From a virus, in IMG/VR virus record IMGVR_UViG_3300042400_000613, positions 22,018 through 86,017 of that record: a stretch of DNA of 64,000 bases. One strand, written 5' to 3'. Of the stretch, positions 34,941 to 44,477 are shown in pieces. Made by a program: the position numbers and the translations under genes. Within the stretch, counting starts at the first letter, position 1. The number at the start of each line of letters is the position of its first letter. The notes beneath the pieces are model-generated. The model worked only from the letters and a program-made list of their open reading frames with translations, was not told the DNA's origin and ran no database searches.

Positions 34941-36437
34941 ATGAATTTTGAATTACCTAAACTAAGGAAAATAACCAATAGGCCAAAGAAGAAAAAAATA
35001 CTACTTCTTTCGGATGACCTGCGTCTAAATTCAGGTATTGGTGTAATGTCTAGAGAACTTGTAGTTGGGACAGCAAAACACTTTGATTGGGTTCAACTAG
35101 GTGCCGCTATAAAAAACCCCGATGCAGGTAAAATAATTGATGTTTCCGAAGATGTTAATAAGGAAATGGGTATTGATGACGCTAGCGTATTGATTTATCC
35201 TAATAATGGATATGGAGACCCCCAAAAACTAAGAGAAATTATTTCTAGAGAATCGCCTGATGCAATACTACATTTTACAGATCCTCGTTTTTGGGAGTGG
35301 CTATACGACATGGAAAGAGAAATTAGAACATCTATTCCAATAATGTATTATAATATATGGGATGATTTACCATATCCTCATTGGAATGCAGAATTTTATG
35401 CATCATGTGATTTTATATTTAACATTTCTAAACAGACTCATAATTTAGTTAATATAGTATTAGAAGAAAATGAGTATAAGACACATGACTTAGATTGTGG
35501 AATGCCTGAAAACTTTTCAAATGATACAACATATACCGCTTATATCCCGCATGGTATAAACAATAAGCACATTTATAAAATATCAGAGAAAAGCGAAGTA
35601 TTTGAAGAATATACAAAGTATATATCCGAATTTAAAAAGGAAACTCCTACCGATTTTCTAGTCTTCTGGAATAACAGAAATATCAGAAGAAAACAACCAG
35701 GAGATGTTATTCTCGCTTTTAGTAAATTCTGTGAGCTTCTAAGAGATGAGAACAAAGCTAGTAGATGTGTCTTGGTTATGCACACCGACCCTATTGATGG
35801 AAACGGAACAGATTTAATAGCCACAGTAAAAGCCATAAATCCAATAGGAAAAGTTATCTTTTCGGATAAAAAGATAGATACTAAGACTTTAAATTTTTGG
35901 TATAATTTCGCTGATGTTGTTGTTAACATAGCATCTAACGAAGGTTTCGGATTATCCGGTGCTGAAGCCATAATGGCCGGAACGCCTATCATAAACAATG
36001 TAACCGGTGGTCTACAAGATCAATGCGGATTTGTTGACAGCAAAGGAAATCACATGAAGTTCACAAAAGAGTTCCCTACAAATCATTCGGGGGTACTTAG
36101 AAATCATGGAGAATGGGCTTATCCAGTATTTCCTAGCAATAGATCTTTACAAGGTTCCCCGGCAACTCCGTACATCTTTGACGATAGAGTTTCTTTTGAG
36201 GATGTAGCTGTAGCCCTTTTACATTGGTACAATATTCCTAGAACAGAAAGAAAAGCTTTAGGAAGTAAAGGTATAGACTTTGCCTTAAATCCTGAGATAG
36301 GTATGTCAGCAGAAGAAATGAGTAATAGATTTATTAAAAACATAGGTATAGCCTTAGATAACTGGAAGCCTAGATCTAAATTCTCACTTCACAAAATAAA
36401 ACCAGAAAAAACTAATAAAGCAATAGGAATTTTATGA
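34941..36437 (+). CDS. GT4-type glycosyltransferase
   Basis: The 498-residue protein is a GT-B fold retaining-type enzyme by pattern. 'ILLLSDDLRLNSGIGVMSREL' forms the N-terminal Rossmann strand with acceptor loop, and 'FWNNRNIRRKQPGDVILAF' lies at the start of the C-terminal domain. 'ASNEGFGLSGAEAIMAGTPIINN' provides the E-x7-E donor-binding motif. It opens the glycosylation island and overlaps the next glycosyltransferase by 4 nt. Donor and acceptor are unknown. Confidence 0.85.
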   Translation: MNFELPKLRKITNRPKKKKILLLSDDLRLNSGIGVMSRELVVGTAKHFDWVQLGAAIKNPDAGKIIDVSEDVNKEMGIDDASVLIYPNNGYGDPQKLREIISRESPDAILHFTDPRFWEWLYDMEREIRTSIPIMYYNIWDDLPYPHWNAEFYASCDFIFNISKQTHNLVNIVLEENEYKTHDLDCGMPENFSNDTTYTAYIPHGINNKHIYKISEKSEVFEEYTKYISEFKKETPTDFLVFWNNRNIRRKQPGDVILAFSKFCELLRDENKASRCVLVMHTDPIDGNGTDLIATVKAINPIGKVIFSDKKIDTKTLNFWYNFADVVVNIASNEGFGLSGAEAIMAGTPIINNVTGGLQDQCGFVDSKGNHMKFTKEFPTNHSGVLRNHGEWAYPVFPSNRSLQGSPATPYIFDDRVSFEDVAVALLHWYNIPRTERKALGSKGIDFALNPEIGMSAEEMSNRFIKNIGIALDNWKPRSKFSLHKIKPEKTNKAIGIL

Positions 36438-37723
36438 AAAAGAAAGTAACTCTAGTAGCACCTGTATATACAGCCTCAGGATATGGAGCGCACGGAAGAG
36501 ATATTGCCTGGGCATTAATTGCATTACAGGACAAGTACGATTTAAAAATTGTCTCTACAGCATGGGGAAACACTCCGACTAATGCACTAGACAAAAATAA
36601 TCCAAATGATTTGGAGATTATTAAAAGAATTGTACCTAAAACTGACGCAAATGACGATATTTTTATACAACTGACTATTCCTAATGAATTTGTTAGATGT
36701 GGAAAATATAATATAGGATTTACTGCTGGAATTGAGACAGACATGTGTGCTCCTAAATGGATTGAAGGATGTAATAACATGGATATGCTTCTTACAACAT
36801 CTAAGCATTCTTTGGATGTTATAAACGATTCTGTTTTTGACAAAGTAAACAAAAATACAAATCAACTCGAAGGAACTCTAAAGCTCAGAGATGGCCTCAG
36901 GAAGGAGATTTTATTTGAGGGGGTTGACACGACACTATACACTAATAAAATGAATCCTGATGAAAATATGGGGATTTTAGAGCATGTCAAGGAAGACTTC
37001 TGTTATCTATTTGTAGGACATTGGCTGCAAGGTTCTTTTGGAAATGATAGAAAGAATGTAGGAGCCATGATAAAAGTATTTTTTGATACCTTTAAACGAA
37101 TGCCCGCAAACAATAGGCCGGCGTTAATATTAAAAACTAGTGGAGGTAAATACTCGGTAGGTGATTTAAATGAAATACAATCTAAAATTAGATCTATACT
37201 AGACGGGGAAGCTGGACCTAACATCTATGTACTTCATGGAGATTTATCAGATGGAGAAATGAATAATCTATACAACGACCCAAAAGTAAAAGCAATGATT
37301 TCTTTCACTAAAGGAGAGGGATACGGCAGGCCTTTAGCGGAATTTTCCGTAACTGGAAAGCCTATCATCGCTTCTAATTGGTCCGGTCAGCTTGACTTCT
37401 TACACCCTAAGTATTCTTCACTTCTTCCTGGTAGATTGGAACAAGTGGATAGATCTGTAGTAAACGATTGGTTTATTCAGGACGCAAAATGGTTTACCGT
37501 AGATTATATGTATTCGGCTGGAGTTATTGCAGATGTTTTTACTAGATATAAAAAACATAAGGAGAATGCGGAAAAGCAAAGAGTACATACACTAACTCAT
37601 TTTTCTTTTGAGAAAATGGTAGATAAGTTAGAGGAAATCTTAGATTCTATTGAAATAGAACAGTCTAGTAATCAACCTAAATTAAATACATTAAAATTAC
37701 CAAAACTAAAACTAGTAGAATGA
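36434..37723 (+). CDS. GT4-like glycosyltransferase
   Basis: The 429-residue GT-B protein begins 'VTLVAPVYTASGYGAHGRDIAWALIAL', and its donor site reads 'FTKGEGYGRPLAEFSVTGKPIIASNWSGQLDFL'. The sequence differs clearly from the upstream GT4, so this is not a recent duplication. It is translationally coupled on both sides (4-nt overlaps). Confidence 0.85.
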   Translation: MKKKVTLVAPVYTASGYGAHGRDIAWALIALQDKYDLKIVSTAWGNTPTNALDKNNPNDLEIIKRIVPKTDANDDIFIQLTIPNEFVRCGKYNIGFTAGIETDMCAPKWIEGCNNMDMLLTTSKHSLDVINDSVFDKVNKNTNQLEGTLKLRDGLRKEILFEGVDTTLYTNKMNPDENMGILEHVKEDFCYLFVGHWLQGSFGNDRKNVGAMIKVFFDTFKRMPANNRPALILKTSGGKYSVGDLNEIQSKIRSILDGEAGPNIYVLHGDLSDGEMNNLYNDPKVKAMISFTKGEGYGRPLAEFSVTGKPIIASNWSGQLDFLHPKYSSLLPGRLEQVDRSVVNDWFIQDAKWFTVDYMYSAGVIADVFTRYKKHKENAEKQRVHTLTHFSFEKMVDKLEEILDSIEIEQSSNQPKLNTLKLPKLKLVE

Positions 37724-38187
37724 TTAGCGAAACATTAGAAGAGAAATCTCCTATTACAGGGAAAGACGAAGTTATTGTTGAACTTACTGACTCTGGAATT
37801 CTTACCAAATTATGCATGGGCAGCGGCTACTATACGGACTCAAGTCTTGTTCTTGGCTCGGATAATCAGATTCAGTATGAGTCGACGCTGCCCCGGATTT
37901 GTATCGACAAGCGGCACATTGACGTGGACCATTGCGTTTGGTATCCTTTTATATTCTCATTGGACAAGGCGGTTATTTTTCCGGACGAGGGTGAGAATAG
38001 GAAATTAGTATGGAAAGTTTGTGCTATTGTGGACTTTACTAAGGATGATGTAGAGTCTTACCCAAATGCAGAGATTCAACGTAAAGTAGATGTGGATAAC
38101 TCTATTGAATTTGACGCGAACGGCTTTGCTTTGGCCTTTGAGAAACTATATGAATTAAACGCTCCAAAATACAGAGAAATTGGATAA
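37720..38187 (+). CDS. Unknown protein in glycosylation island
   Basis: The 155-residue protein begins 'ETLEEKSPITGKDEVIVEL', with 'GSGYYTDSSLVLGS' and 'VDHCVWYPFIFSLDKAVIFPDEG'. Similar small proteins accompany glycosyltransferases in other large phages as far as I recall, but the function is unknown. A patch at about 37800-37940 is noticeably richer in G+C and in CGG/CTG-type codons than its surroundings, which may reflect a transferred segment. Overlaps its neighbours at both ends. Confidence 0.6.
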   Translation: MISETLEEKSPITGKDEVIVELTDSGILTKLCMGSGYYTDSSLVLGSDNQIQYESTLPRICIDKRHIDVDHCVWYPFIFSLDKAVIFPDEGENRKLVWKVCAIVDFTKDDVESYPNAEIQRKVDVDNSIEFDANGFALAFEKLYELNAPKYREIG

Positions 38188-38950
38188 CATATTTATTTCC
38201 TACTGTGTTACTGCTTGCAATGAGAACGAGGAATTGTTTGTATTACTTTCCCAGTTAGAAGGCGTTTTGGGAATAGATACGGAAATTATAGTACAGACAG
38301 ATTCCTCCAAGGTAACTAAAGATGTTCTGCATGTAATTAATAATCATGACATCTCGGATTCTATAAAGCATGTGAATTTTCCATTGAACGGAGATTTTTC
38401 TACATTTAAAAACAATTTATTCAAACATGCAAGAGGAGAATGGATTTTTCAAATTGATGCAGATGAATTGTTGAATCAATATTTGCTTTATAATTTAAGA
38501 GAATTGTTGGAGATTAATGAAAACATGGAGATGATTGCGGTTCCTCGGGTAAACATAGTAGAAGGTATTACACAGGATTGGATTAATCAATGGAAATGGA
38601 ATATAAGTAAACAGGACAATGCTATAGGTTCTACTACGGAGCCTATAAGCATTTACAGTGACTTCTATAAGGTTCTTGAGACGAATAATCTAATTAAAGA
38701 AGATTATAAGGTAAACGATAAAGGAGATAGTAGGATAGTTGTTTATCATAAGCCTATTATTAATTTTCCGGATTATCAAACTAGGATATATAGGAACAAG
38801 GATAGTATTAGATTTAAGAATAAAGTACATGAGGTAATTACAGGGTATTCACATTACTCTGCTATTCCTAGTGATTGGAATTGGTGCTTATTACATGTTA
38901 AGGATATTACTAAGCAGATAAGTCAAAATGAAATGTATTCTAAATTATAA
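38180..38950 (+). CDS. GT2-type glycosyltransferase
   Basis: The 256-residue GT-A enzyme has 'YCVTACNENEELFVLLSQL', the DxD motif in 'WIFQIDADELLNQ', and a closing segment 'DYQTRIYRNKDSIRFKNKVHEVI' typical of GT2 enzymes of the beta-1,4-glucosyltransferase type. The metal-dependent transfer of a sugar from a nucleotide donor is inferred. Ends 26 nt before the next gene. Confidence 0.85.
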   Translation: MDNIFISYCVTACNENEELFVLLSQLEGVLGIDTEIIVQTDSSKVTKDVLHVINNHDISDSIKHVNFPLNGDFSTFKNNLFKHARGEWIFQIDADELLNQYLLYNLRELLEINENMEMIAVPRVNIVEGITQDWINQWKWNISKQDNAIGSTTEPISIYSDFYKVLETNNLIKEDYKVNDKGDSRIVVYHKPIINFPDYQTRIYRNKDSIRFKNKVHEVITGYSHYSAIPSDWNWCLLHVKDITKQISQNEMYSKL

Positions 38951-38976
38951 TATGATTATTCCTAAATGTTGAACTT

Positions 38977-40017
38977 ATGTTACGTATTAGATTAGTTGAT
39001 GATACTAAGGGTAGAAATAAAGCTACATATAGAGGATTTTTGATGTATAAAGATTTGTTCAAAGATGTAGGAATAGATTTTATTATTGCTGGGGGTATAG
39101 TAGACAGTTGGGATATAAGCATTTTAGGTGATGAATGCTTTGTTAACCGGCGGGCGAAGTCTTTACGGGAGTCTATTGATTATGGATTAGAAAGATTACA
39201 TGAGATAGATGGAAGATTCATGCTATATGATGGTTCTGATTCTTCATCTATTTTAGGATCTTATGATGTATTTGAAAATAGCAATGCAGAAAAATTAATA
39301 AAGAATCAAATATATAGTAAAGATGTATATAGCATTCCATCTCCATTGGGCAAGGAATGGTGGAACATGTATGCCGGCCGGGAGGATAAGGTTTCCTATG
39401 ATGTAAAAAGATATGATGATATTGTTTTATCTGGTTATAATCTCGGGTATTATCATCCACATTATTTGCAATTCGCGAATCATGAAGTAAAAAAGGAACA
39501 TGATATATTTGCAGTTTATCAAGCGGATCATAAGGAGAATTATGACTTTGGAATTCGCAACGATTTATATTATAGCAGACATAGAAAGCGGAGCTTGGAC
39601 GAGTTGGGTAAATTGGATGGTACCTATAATATCGTTTCTGGCAGGCTTAATCCTGAAGATTATAGTGTAGCATTGAGTAAGAGTAAATGTGCCATATCTC
39701 CTTTTGGCATGGGTGAGATATGTTTTAGAGATTTTGAAACATGGAATATTGGATGTTTATTGATTAAGCCTTTCATGGATAATGTCATTACTTATCCTAA
39801 TCCTTACATAGATAGAGAGACTTATTTTGCATGTAATAATAATTGGGATGATTTAAATGATCTTATTGATTTTGTATTATCATTGAACAATAATGATGTT
39901 AAAGATATTAATAGTAATGTGAGGAAGACATTGATTGATATGTATTCCCCGCAGAATTTTGTATTACATTTTTATAATATTTTGGCAAACCTAGATGGAA
40001 TAACTAAAGAATCATGA
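38977..40017 (+). CDS. Exostosin-like / GT-B glycosyltransferase candidate
   Basis: The 346-residue protein lacks an obvious N-terminal Rossmann motif, but 'SKCAISPFGMGEICFRDFETWNIGCLLIKP' in the C-terminal third fits the donor-binding region of exostosin (GT47)-like and related GT-B proteins ('s.f.l.P.G.g..s.R..eal..GcIPV'). A glycosyltransferase role is supported by its neighbours. It overlaps the next gene by 4 nt. Confidence 0.65.
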   Translation: MLRIRLVDDTKGRNKATYRGFLMYKDLFKDVGIDFIIAGGIVDSWDISILGDECFVNRRAKSLRESIDYGLERLHEIDGRFMLYDGSDSSSILGSYDVFENSNAEKLIKNQIYSKDVYSIPSPLGKEWWNMYAGREDKVSYDVKRYDDIVLSGYNLGYYHPHYLQFANHEVKKEHDIFAVYQADHKENYDFGIRNDLYYSRHRKRSLDELGKLDGTYNIVSGRLNPEDYSVALSKSKCAISPFGMGEICFRDFETWNIGCLLIKPFMDNVITYPNPYIDRETYFACNNNWDDLNDLIDFVLSLNNNDVKDINSNVRKTLIDMYSPQNFVLHFYNILANLDGITKES

Positions 40018-41273
40018 ACAAATTTATAGAGATTTTAAGGTCATGGGGAATCCAATTAAACCCCAACGAAAAACAAAGTAAATTAGCGGAGGCTCGTATC
40101 GCAGTTTGCGATACCTGCGAACACAAAAAGACATCTCCAACCATTCATTGTGGTGTATGTGGATGTTTATTAAAGAGTAAGATATTCTCTCCGGTGGAAA
40201 ACGCTTGCCCGGAAGGAAAATGGGCTGAAATAGATAAGAGTATGTCAAAGGAAATCCAAGAATTAGTGGATCAAATACCTGAGTACAATCCTCCACCGGT
40301 TCCTGTTTTAGAGGGCACTCCACTAGATAGATTGAAATTTATTTGCGCACAACCGGCTACCTCATACTATGCTTGGCAGGTAGAAGTTATGATTAAAAAC
40401 TTCTTAGAAATGGGCGTAGACCCTTCTTCCATTAACATTGTTTGCGCACTTGATGAGACGAACACGATTCCTAATTTATGGTTTAAACTAATTATGAAAT
40501 ATAATTCGGTAAAATACTACTTTTACCCGGATACAAGACAGTCTAAAAATTACGTCTCTTCGATAAGACCTAATATTTTAAAGCAGCACTGGGAAAGAAA
40601 TCCTGACTTAGTTAACGATGTTATATTTTACCATGATTGTGACATTGTATTTACTAGACCTATAAATCAATGGATTAGCGATGATATGATACAGGATGGT
40701 AATTGGTATGGTTCTGATTGTAATTCATATCTTTCTCATGATTATATAGATAGTAAAGGAATTGATGTACTTAATTCCGTCTGCTCTATAGCAAATATAC
40801 CTCAAGAAAAGCTATTAGAGAATAATTACAATAATATAGGAGCACAATACCTGTTAAAATATATCACGCTTCATTTCTGGCAGGATGTAGAAAGAGATTC
40901 AGAGAATTTATTTAGAGATATCACAGCAATTAATAGCTTAAAAAAGCAAGAAGATTCTAGTTATAACGAACTTCAAATATGGTGTGCGGATATGTGGGCA
41001 ATATTATTTAACGGATGGAAAATGAACGCTAGCACAATTGTGCATGGTAACTTATCTTTTTCTTGGGCAACTGATGACGAAAATTCATGGTACCGAAACA
41101 ATATTTTTCATAACGCCGGAGTAGTTGAAGGAAATCCGGAATATTTCTGTAAGGCTAATTATATAGATAAATTACCTTATAACGAAGAGGACTCTTATAT
41201 TTCTGGTACAGCAGGTAAAAAATACTGGGAATTGGTTCAACAAACAGGCAAAGATTCTTGTTTATTAGAGTAA
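40014..41273 (+). CDS. GT-A glycosyltransferase with N-terminal zinc-finger
   Basis: The 419-residue protein is a fusion. Residues about 30-70 carry 'CDTCEHKKTSPTIHCGVCGC' and a later Cys in 'ENACPEGKW', a small zinc-binding module. Residues 105-400 look like a GT-A enzyme with DxD in 'FYHDCDIVFTRPINQW' and 'CADMWAILFNGWKM'. The zinc module may tether the enzyme to a protein or nucleic acid partner. It is the last gene before the 133-nt gap that holds a tRNA-like remnant. Confidence 0.75.
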   Translation: MNKFIEILRSWGIQLNPNEKQSKLAEARIAVCDTCEHKKTSPTIHCGVCGCLLKSKIFSPVENACPEGKWAEIDKSMSKEIQELVDQIPEYNPPPVPVLEGTPLDRLKFICAQPATSYYAWQVEVMIKNFLEMGVDPSSINIVCALDETNTIPNLWFKLIMKYNSVKYYFYPDTRQSKNYVSSIRPNILKQHWERNPDLVNDVIFYHDCDIVFTRPINQWISDDMIQDGNWYGSDCNSYLSHDYIDSKGIDVLNSVCSIANIPQEKLLENNYNNIGAQYLLKYITLHFWQDVERDSENLFRDITAINSLKKQEDSSYNELQIWCADMWAILFNGWKMNASTIVHGNLSFSWATDDENSWYRNNIFHNAGVVEGNPEYFCKANYIDKLPYNEEDSYISGTAGKKYWELVQQTGKDSCLLE

Positions 41274-41327
41274 TGTTATTTTTCTTTTGTCATATAACTA
41301 TTATATATTAATTAGTTAATAATCTAG

Positions 41328-41388
41328 AATCGGTAGTTTAAGTAAAACAACGAAGTTATTTGCAGATGATGGAAAATCCATCCCGATT
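41328..41388 (+). pseudogene. Degenerate tRNA-like element
   Basis: The 61-nt element has a 6-bp acceptor-like stem (AATCGG/CCGATT), a D-arm-like stem (GTTT/AAAC, 41336-41348) and a T-arm-like stem (GATGG/CCATC, 41368-41382) abutting the acceptor, as in tRNA. The D loop lacks GG, the T loop is AAAAT instead of 7 nt with TTCG, and the anticodon arm does not pair. It is followed by a long T run. It looks like a decayed tRNA gene or a tRNA-like structure. The rest of the 41274-41406 gap shows nothing else. Confidence 0.45.
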
Positions 41389-41406
41389 TTTTTTTAAGTT
41401 TATCCT

Positions 41407-41904
41407 ATGGAGATTCGTGAAAATATGGATTTAAAACCTTTACCCGGCGAGGTATGGAGACCTTTTCCAAATTATGAGGATTGGTATCAAGTATCTAATC
41501 TAGGTAGAGTAAAAAGGATGGAAAGATTATGTGTACAAAAGAGAAAAAAAGAAGATGGTTCTGAGTACGACTATTCGTCATATACTTTAAAAGAATCAAT
41601 TCTCGCTCAATCTTTTACAACAGCTGGATATTTAATGATTCGATTCTCTTATCCAATAAAGGAGACTAGTGTTGTATCTAGGTTTAATGTGGCTATGCAC
41701 AGAGCAGTAGCCATGGCTTTTATTCCAAACCCTAACAATCACCCACAAGTAAATCACATAGACGGAGAAAAGACAAATAATACTGTCTCCAATTTAGAGT
41801 GGTGCAATAATTCTAGAAATCAAATACATAGAAATTATATCTTAGAAAAAAAATCTAAGAGTAAATACTTAGGCTATTTGATGAGAAATAAAAACAAATT
41901 ATAG
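41407..41904 (+). CDS. NUMOD4-HNH homing endonuclease
   Basis: The 165-residue protein has the NUMOD4 DNA-binding motif ('EVWRPFPNYEDWYQVSNLGRVKRM') followed by an HNH nuclease ('HRAVAMAFIPNP', 'QVNHIDGEKTNNTVSNLEWCNNSRNQIHRN'). These are selfish DNA elements that cut an allele lacking them and spread by repair. It sits within the glycosyltransferase island, just downstream of the tRNA-like remnant, which may mark the insertion site. Confidence 0.93.
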   Translation: MEIRENMDLKPLPGEVWRPFPNYEDWYQVSNLGRVKRMERLCVQKRKKEDGSEYDYSSYTLKESILAQSFTTAGYLMIRFSYPIKETSVVSRFNVAMHRAVAMAFIPNPNNHPQVNHIDGEKTNNTVSNLEWCNNSRNQIHRNYILEKKSKSKYLGYLMRNKNKL

Positions 41905-41907
41905 ATT

Positions 41908-42714
41908 ATGCAAAATGTTGTTTATTGGATTGGTGTCAAGAACAAAGACCCTCACATGAATGATAAACATGGCGGATTTAGTTATCTTGACGTATCTAGA
42001 AAAACATGGGAATGGTGGTGCCAAAAAAATAATGTGGTTTTTGTACCTTACGAATTACCGGATTATAATCCAGAAAAACCCGGAACAAAAGTTACCTGGC
42101 AGAGATGGTTTGATATGAAAAGAGTTATATCCGACAAAGGGGTTACTCCTAATTGGATATGGGCAGTTGACGGGTCTACGATGATACGGTGGGATGCTCC
42201 CGCTCCTTGGAATCAACAAGAACTTAATCCGGAAATTGTTTATGGTCACAGATCTCTAGAAAATCTATATTGGATAAATGAAGGAATACAAGGGTATAAA
42301 GATTTATTCTCTGTAGTTTTTGATTTGAAGAAATATATATGCACCGGTAATGTTATCCTTAATGCTAAAAATTACGGCTTCCTATCTGACTTAGAAATAT
42401 TTTTTAAAGATAAGAACAAGGAAATTATGTTCTTAGAGAATGAAAAGATAAAAAGAGGAACAGACCAACCTGTTTTTAATTACTTCTTACAGGACAATAA
42501 CATTCCTTTTGATGTTCATACACTTAATCCTGCCTATATGCTTACGCATCTAAATAGATTTAATTGGATGAGTCATAATTGGCAGACAGGAAATAAAGAT
42601 CCTTTTTTTATTAAATATGGATGGTTATGGATGTTCAGCGGATTTCCAACTAGAGGAGATAGATATGAATTAATGGCAAAAACATGGGAGCTAGTAAAAA
42701 AATATTATGAGTAA
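41908..42714 (+). CDS. GT-A glycosyltransferase (GT8-like, paralogue A)
   Basis: The 268-residue protein is predicted to be a nucleotide-sugar transferase: 'WIWAVDGSTMIRWDAPAPW' occupies the donor/metal site, and 'TGNVILNAKNYGFL' and 'GTDQPVFNYFLQDNNIPF' match the GT8-like 'fN(s/t)Gv...DQ...N' pattern. It is paralogous in layout to the next gene. It starts 3 nt after the homing endonuclease. Confidence 0.75.
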   Translation: MQNVVYWIGVKNKDPHMNDKHGGFSYLDVSRKTWEWWCQKNNVVFVPYELPDYNPEKPGTKVTWQRWFDMKRVISDKGVTPNWIWAVDGSTMIRWDAPAPWNQQELNPEIVYGHRSLENLYWINEGIQGYKDLFSVVFDLKKYICTGNVILNAKNYGFLSDLEIFFKDKNKEIMFLENEKIKRGTDQPVFNYFLQDNNIPFDVHTLNPAYMLTHLNRFNWMSHNWQTGNKDPFFIKYGWLWMFSGFPTRGDRYELMAKTWELVKKYYE

Positions 42715-43447
42715 AGATATAGTTGTTCAAATAGCGATAGATAAATCTGAAAGATCCGCTAACCAGGGATATACGATAAGCTCAAAATCCTGGAAAAAGT
42801 GGTGTGACGCAAATAACGTAGAATTATTTTCTATATCTTCCGAAGTTGTTTCTGATTTAGGATTCCAGTGGAATAAAATATTTATCTTAAACATACTAGA
42901 CATCGAAGGAATTGATTACAATCGAGTTTTATATGTAGATTCTGATACTATAGTACATCCTAAAATGCCCTACATATTTGATTTGGTAGGAGACAAGTTC
43001 GGAGTAGTCAGAAATTTCGGATGTATGGATTGGGTATGCAGGAGTATTGAAAATTGTTCCGATGTTCTGTTTAATAAATCTGTATCAGTAAACCCGTTTC
43101 GTTACTTTAATTCCGGGGTTATGATATTCAATAAGTCTCATAAAAAATTCTTTGAGGCTGTAAAAGATTTTTACGCAGAGAATAAGGGTAAACTAGAAGA
43201 CTTTCAATCCCTTGGGGTGGGTAAAGATCAACCTATTTTAAATTATTTGACGGAAATACATAATATAGAAAAAGAATATCTTCCTTATGAGTATAACATG
43301 CAGGATATGAATAGATTTGAAGTTCTTACTCCGGATATGCTACACACTAATTTTGGCTGGATTTATCATTTTAATGGCGGAGTTAAACCGACTCCCGGTG
43401 AATGGATGCAAGAAACTTATAATTTTCTAAATAACAAGTATGACTAA
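42707..43447 (+). CDS. GT8-like glycosyltransferase (paralogue B)
   Basis: The 246-residue protein has a clear DxD site 'RVLYVDSDTIVHPKMP', then 'YFNSGVMIFNKSHKKFF' and 'GKDQPILNYL', all standard for GT8-type GT-A enzymes that use UDP-sugars. It overlaps its upstream paralogue and the downstream gene by 8 nt each. Confidence 0.85.
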   Translation: MSKDIVVQIAIDKSERSANQGYTISSKSWKKWCDANNVELFSISSEVVSDLGFQWNKIFILNILDIEGIDYNRVLYVDSDTIVHPKMPYIFDLVGDKFGVVRNFGCMDWVCRSIENCSDVLFNKSVSVNPFRYFNSGVMIFNKSHKKFFEAVKDFYAENKGKLEDFQSLGVGKDQPILNYLTEIHNIEKEYLPYEYNMQDMNRFEVLTPDMLHTNFGWIYHFNGGVKPTPGEWMQETYNFLNNKYD

Positions 43448-44477
43448 GTTAGATTACAAATATGTTATAGGCACCAATGTTATGTTTTACGAGATAGATA
43501 TGTTACCCTATCTGATTGATAGCATAATTGACTCTGTAAAAAATATAGAAAACCAGGAGAATATTTACATAGATTTACTATTAAATACTTCTGATTCCTT
43601 TGAAATATGCGAGAGTAAACAGAGATTGACTGAGATAACATGGAAATTCATGCAAATAATCAGTTCATTAAAAGAAAAAACAAACTGTAACATAGTTCAA
43701 ACTGATTTACCTCAAGATACAGGGGAGCCTTATACAATGGTGAATTATCGAAGAGACTTAAATTATAGATATGCCAACAAAGTAGATTGGGTTATTTGGG
43801 GAGAGACCGATTGCTTAGTGCCTCATTGTGCTTTTAATGTCCTAGATAAAATAAAAAAATCAGCTATTCCTCATAATGTCTTTAGATACATTGCTACTTT
43901 TGCAGACAGAAAAATGTGGGATTCTTCTTGGGAACCTTTAGAACATCCTGAATTTACAAATCTACAATACTACGAGAAATCAGACCCTAGATGTTTTACC
44001 GAAAAACATTCTATACGATATGTCATGACTAAAGAAGAAATGGATGAAATAAATAAAAGATATGAGACATCTGAAAATATAGACATATTATATCATCCTA
44101 AATTTGATGGAAGTCTTTTGTGCATAAGCTCTGAATTAATAAAAGCTGGAGTAAATATTCCATTGGGATTCTGGGGATTAAGTGGAGAGGATACTTCTTT
44201 TATGCACGAATGCATGAAAGTTATGGACAAACAATATGTGCAGTTTGTAATAAAAGATATACTTAAAGTACATAATAGGGAACACCCGGAAAAAAGAAAA
44301 TATGCGTTATCTGTATTCGGAAAAACAACTAGCACTCAGGAAAAGAAAGGAGATTGGTATAACATTGTAAGAGATTTGAATAAAGACAATCTAAATAAAT
44401 TATACGGAAATAGTAAACAGGATAGATTAAATACTTATCAAGATTTTTTAAATAAAATGAAAGAACATGGCATCTGA
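43440..44477 (+). CDS. GT2-like glycosyltransferase
   Basis: The 345-residue protein starts with a GT-A-like strand ('YVIGTNVMFYEIDMLPYLIDSI') and has an acidic metal motif in 'VDWVIWGETDCLVPH'. Later 'IPLGFWGLSGEDTSFMHECMK' resembles the acceptor-site ED of GT2 enzymes. No transmembrane segment. It overlaps the next gene by 11 nt. Confidence 0.7.
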   Translation: MTKLDYKYVIGTNVMFYEIDMLPYLIDSIIDSVKNIENQENIYIDLLLNTSDSFEICESKQRLTEITWKFMQIISSLKEKTNCNIVQTDLPQDTGEPYTMVNYRRDLNYRYANKVDWVIWGETDCLVPHCAFNVLDKIKKSAIPHNVFRYIATFADRKMWDSSWEPLEHPEFTNLQYYEKSDPRCFTEKHSIRYVMTKEEMDEINKRYETSENIDILYHPKFDGSLLCISSELIKAGVNIPLGFWGLSGEDTSFMHECMKVMDKQYVQFVIKDILKVHNREHPEKRKYALSVFGKTTSTQEKKGDWYNIVRDLNKDNLNKLYGNSKQDRLNTYQDFLNKMKEHGI

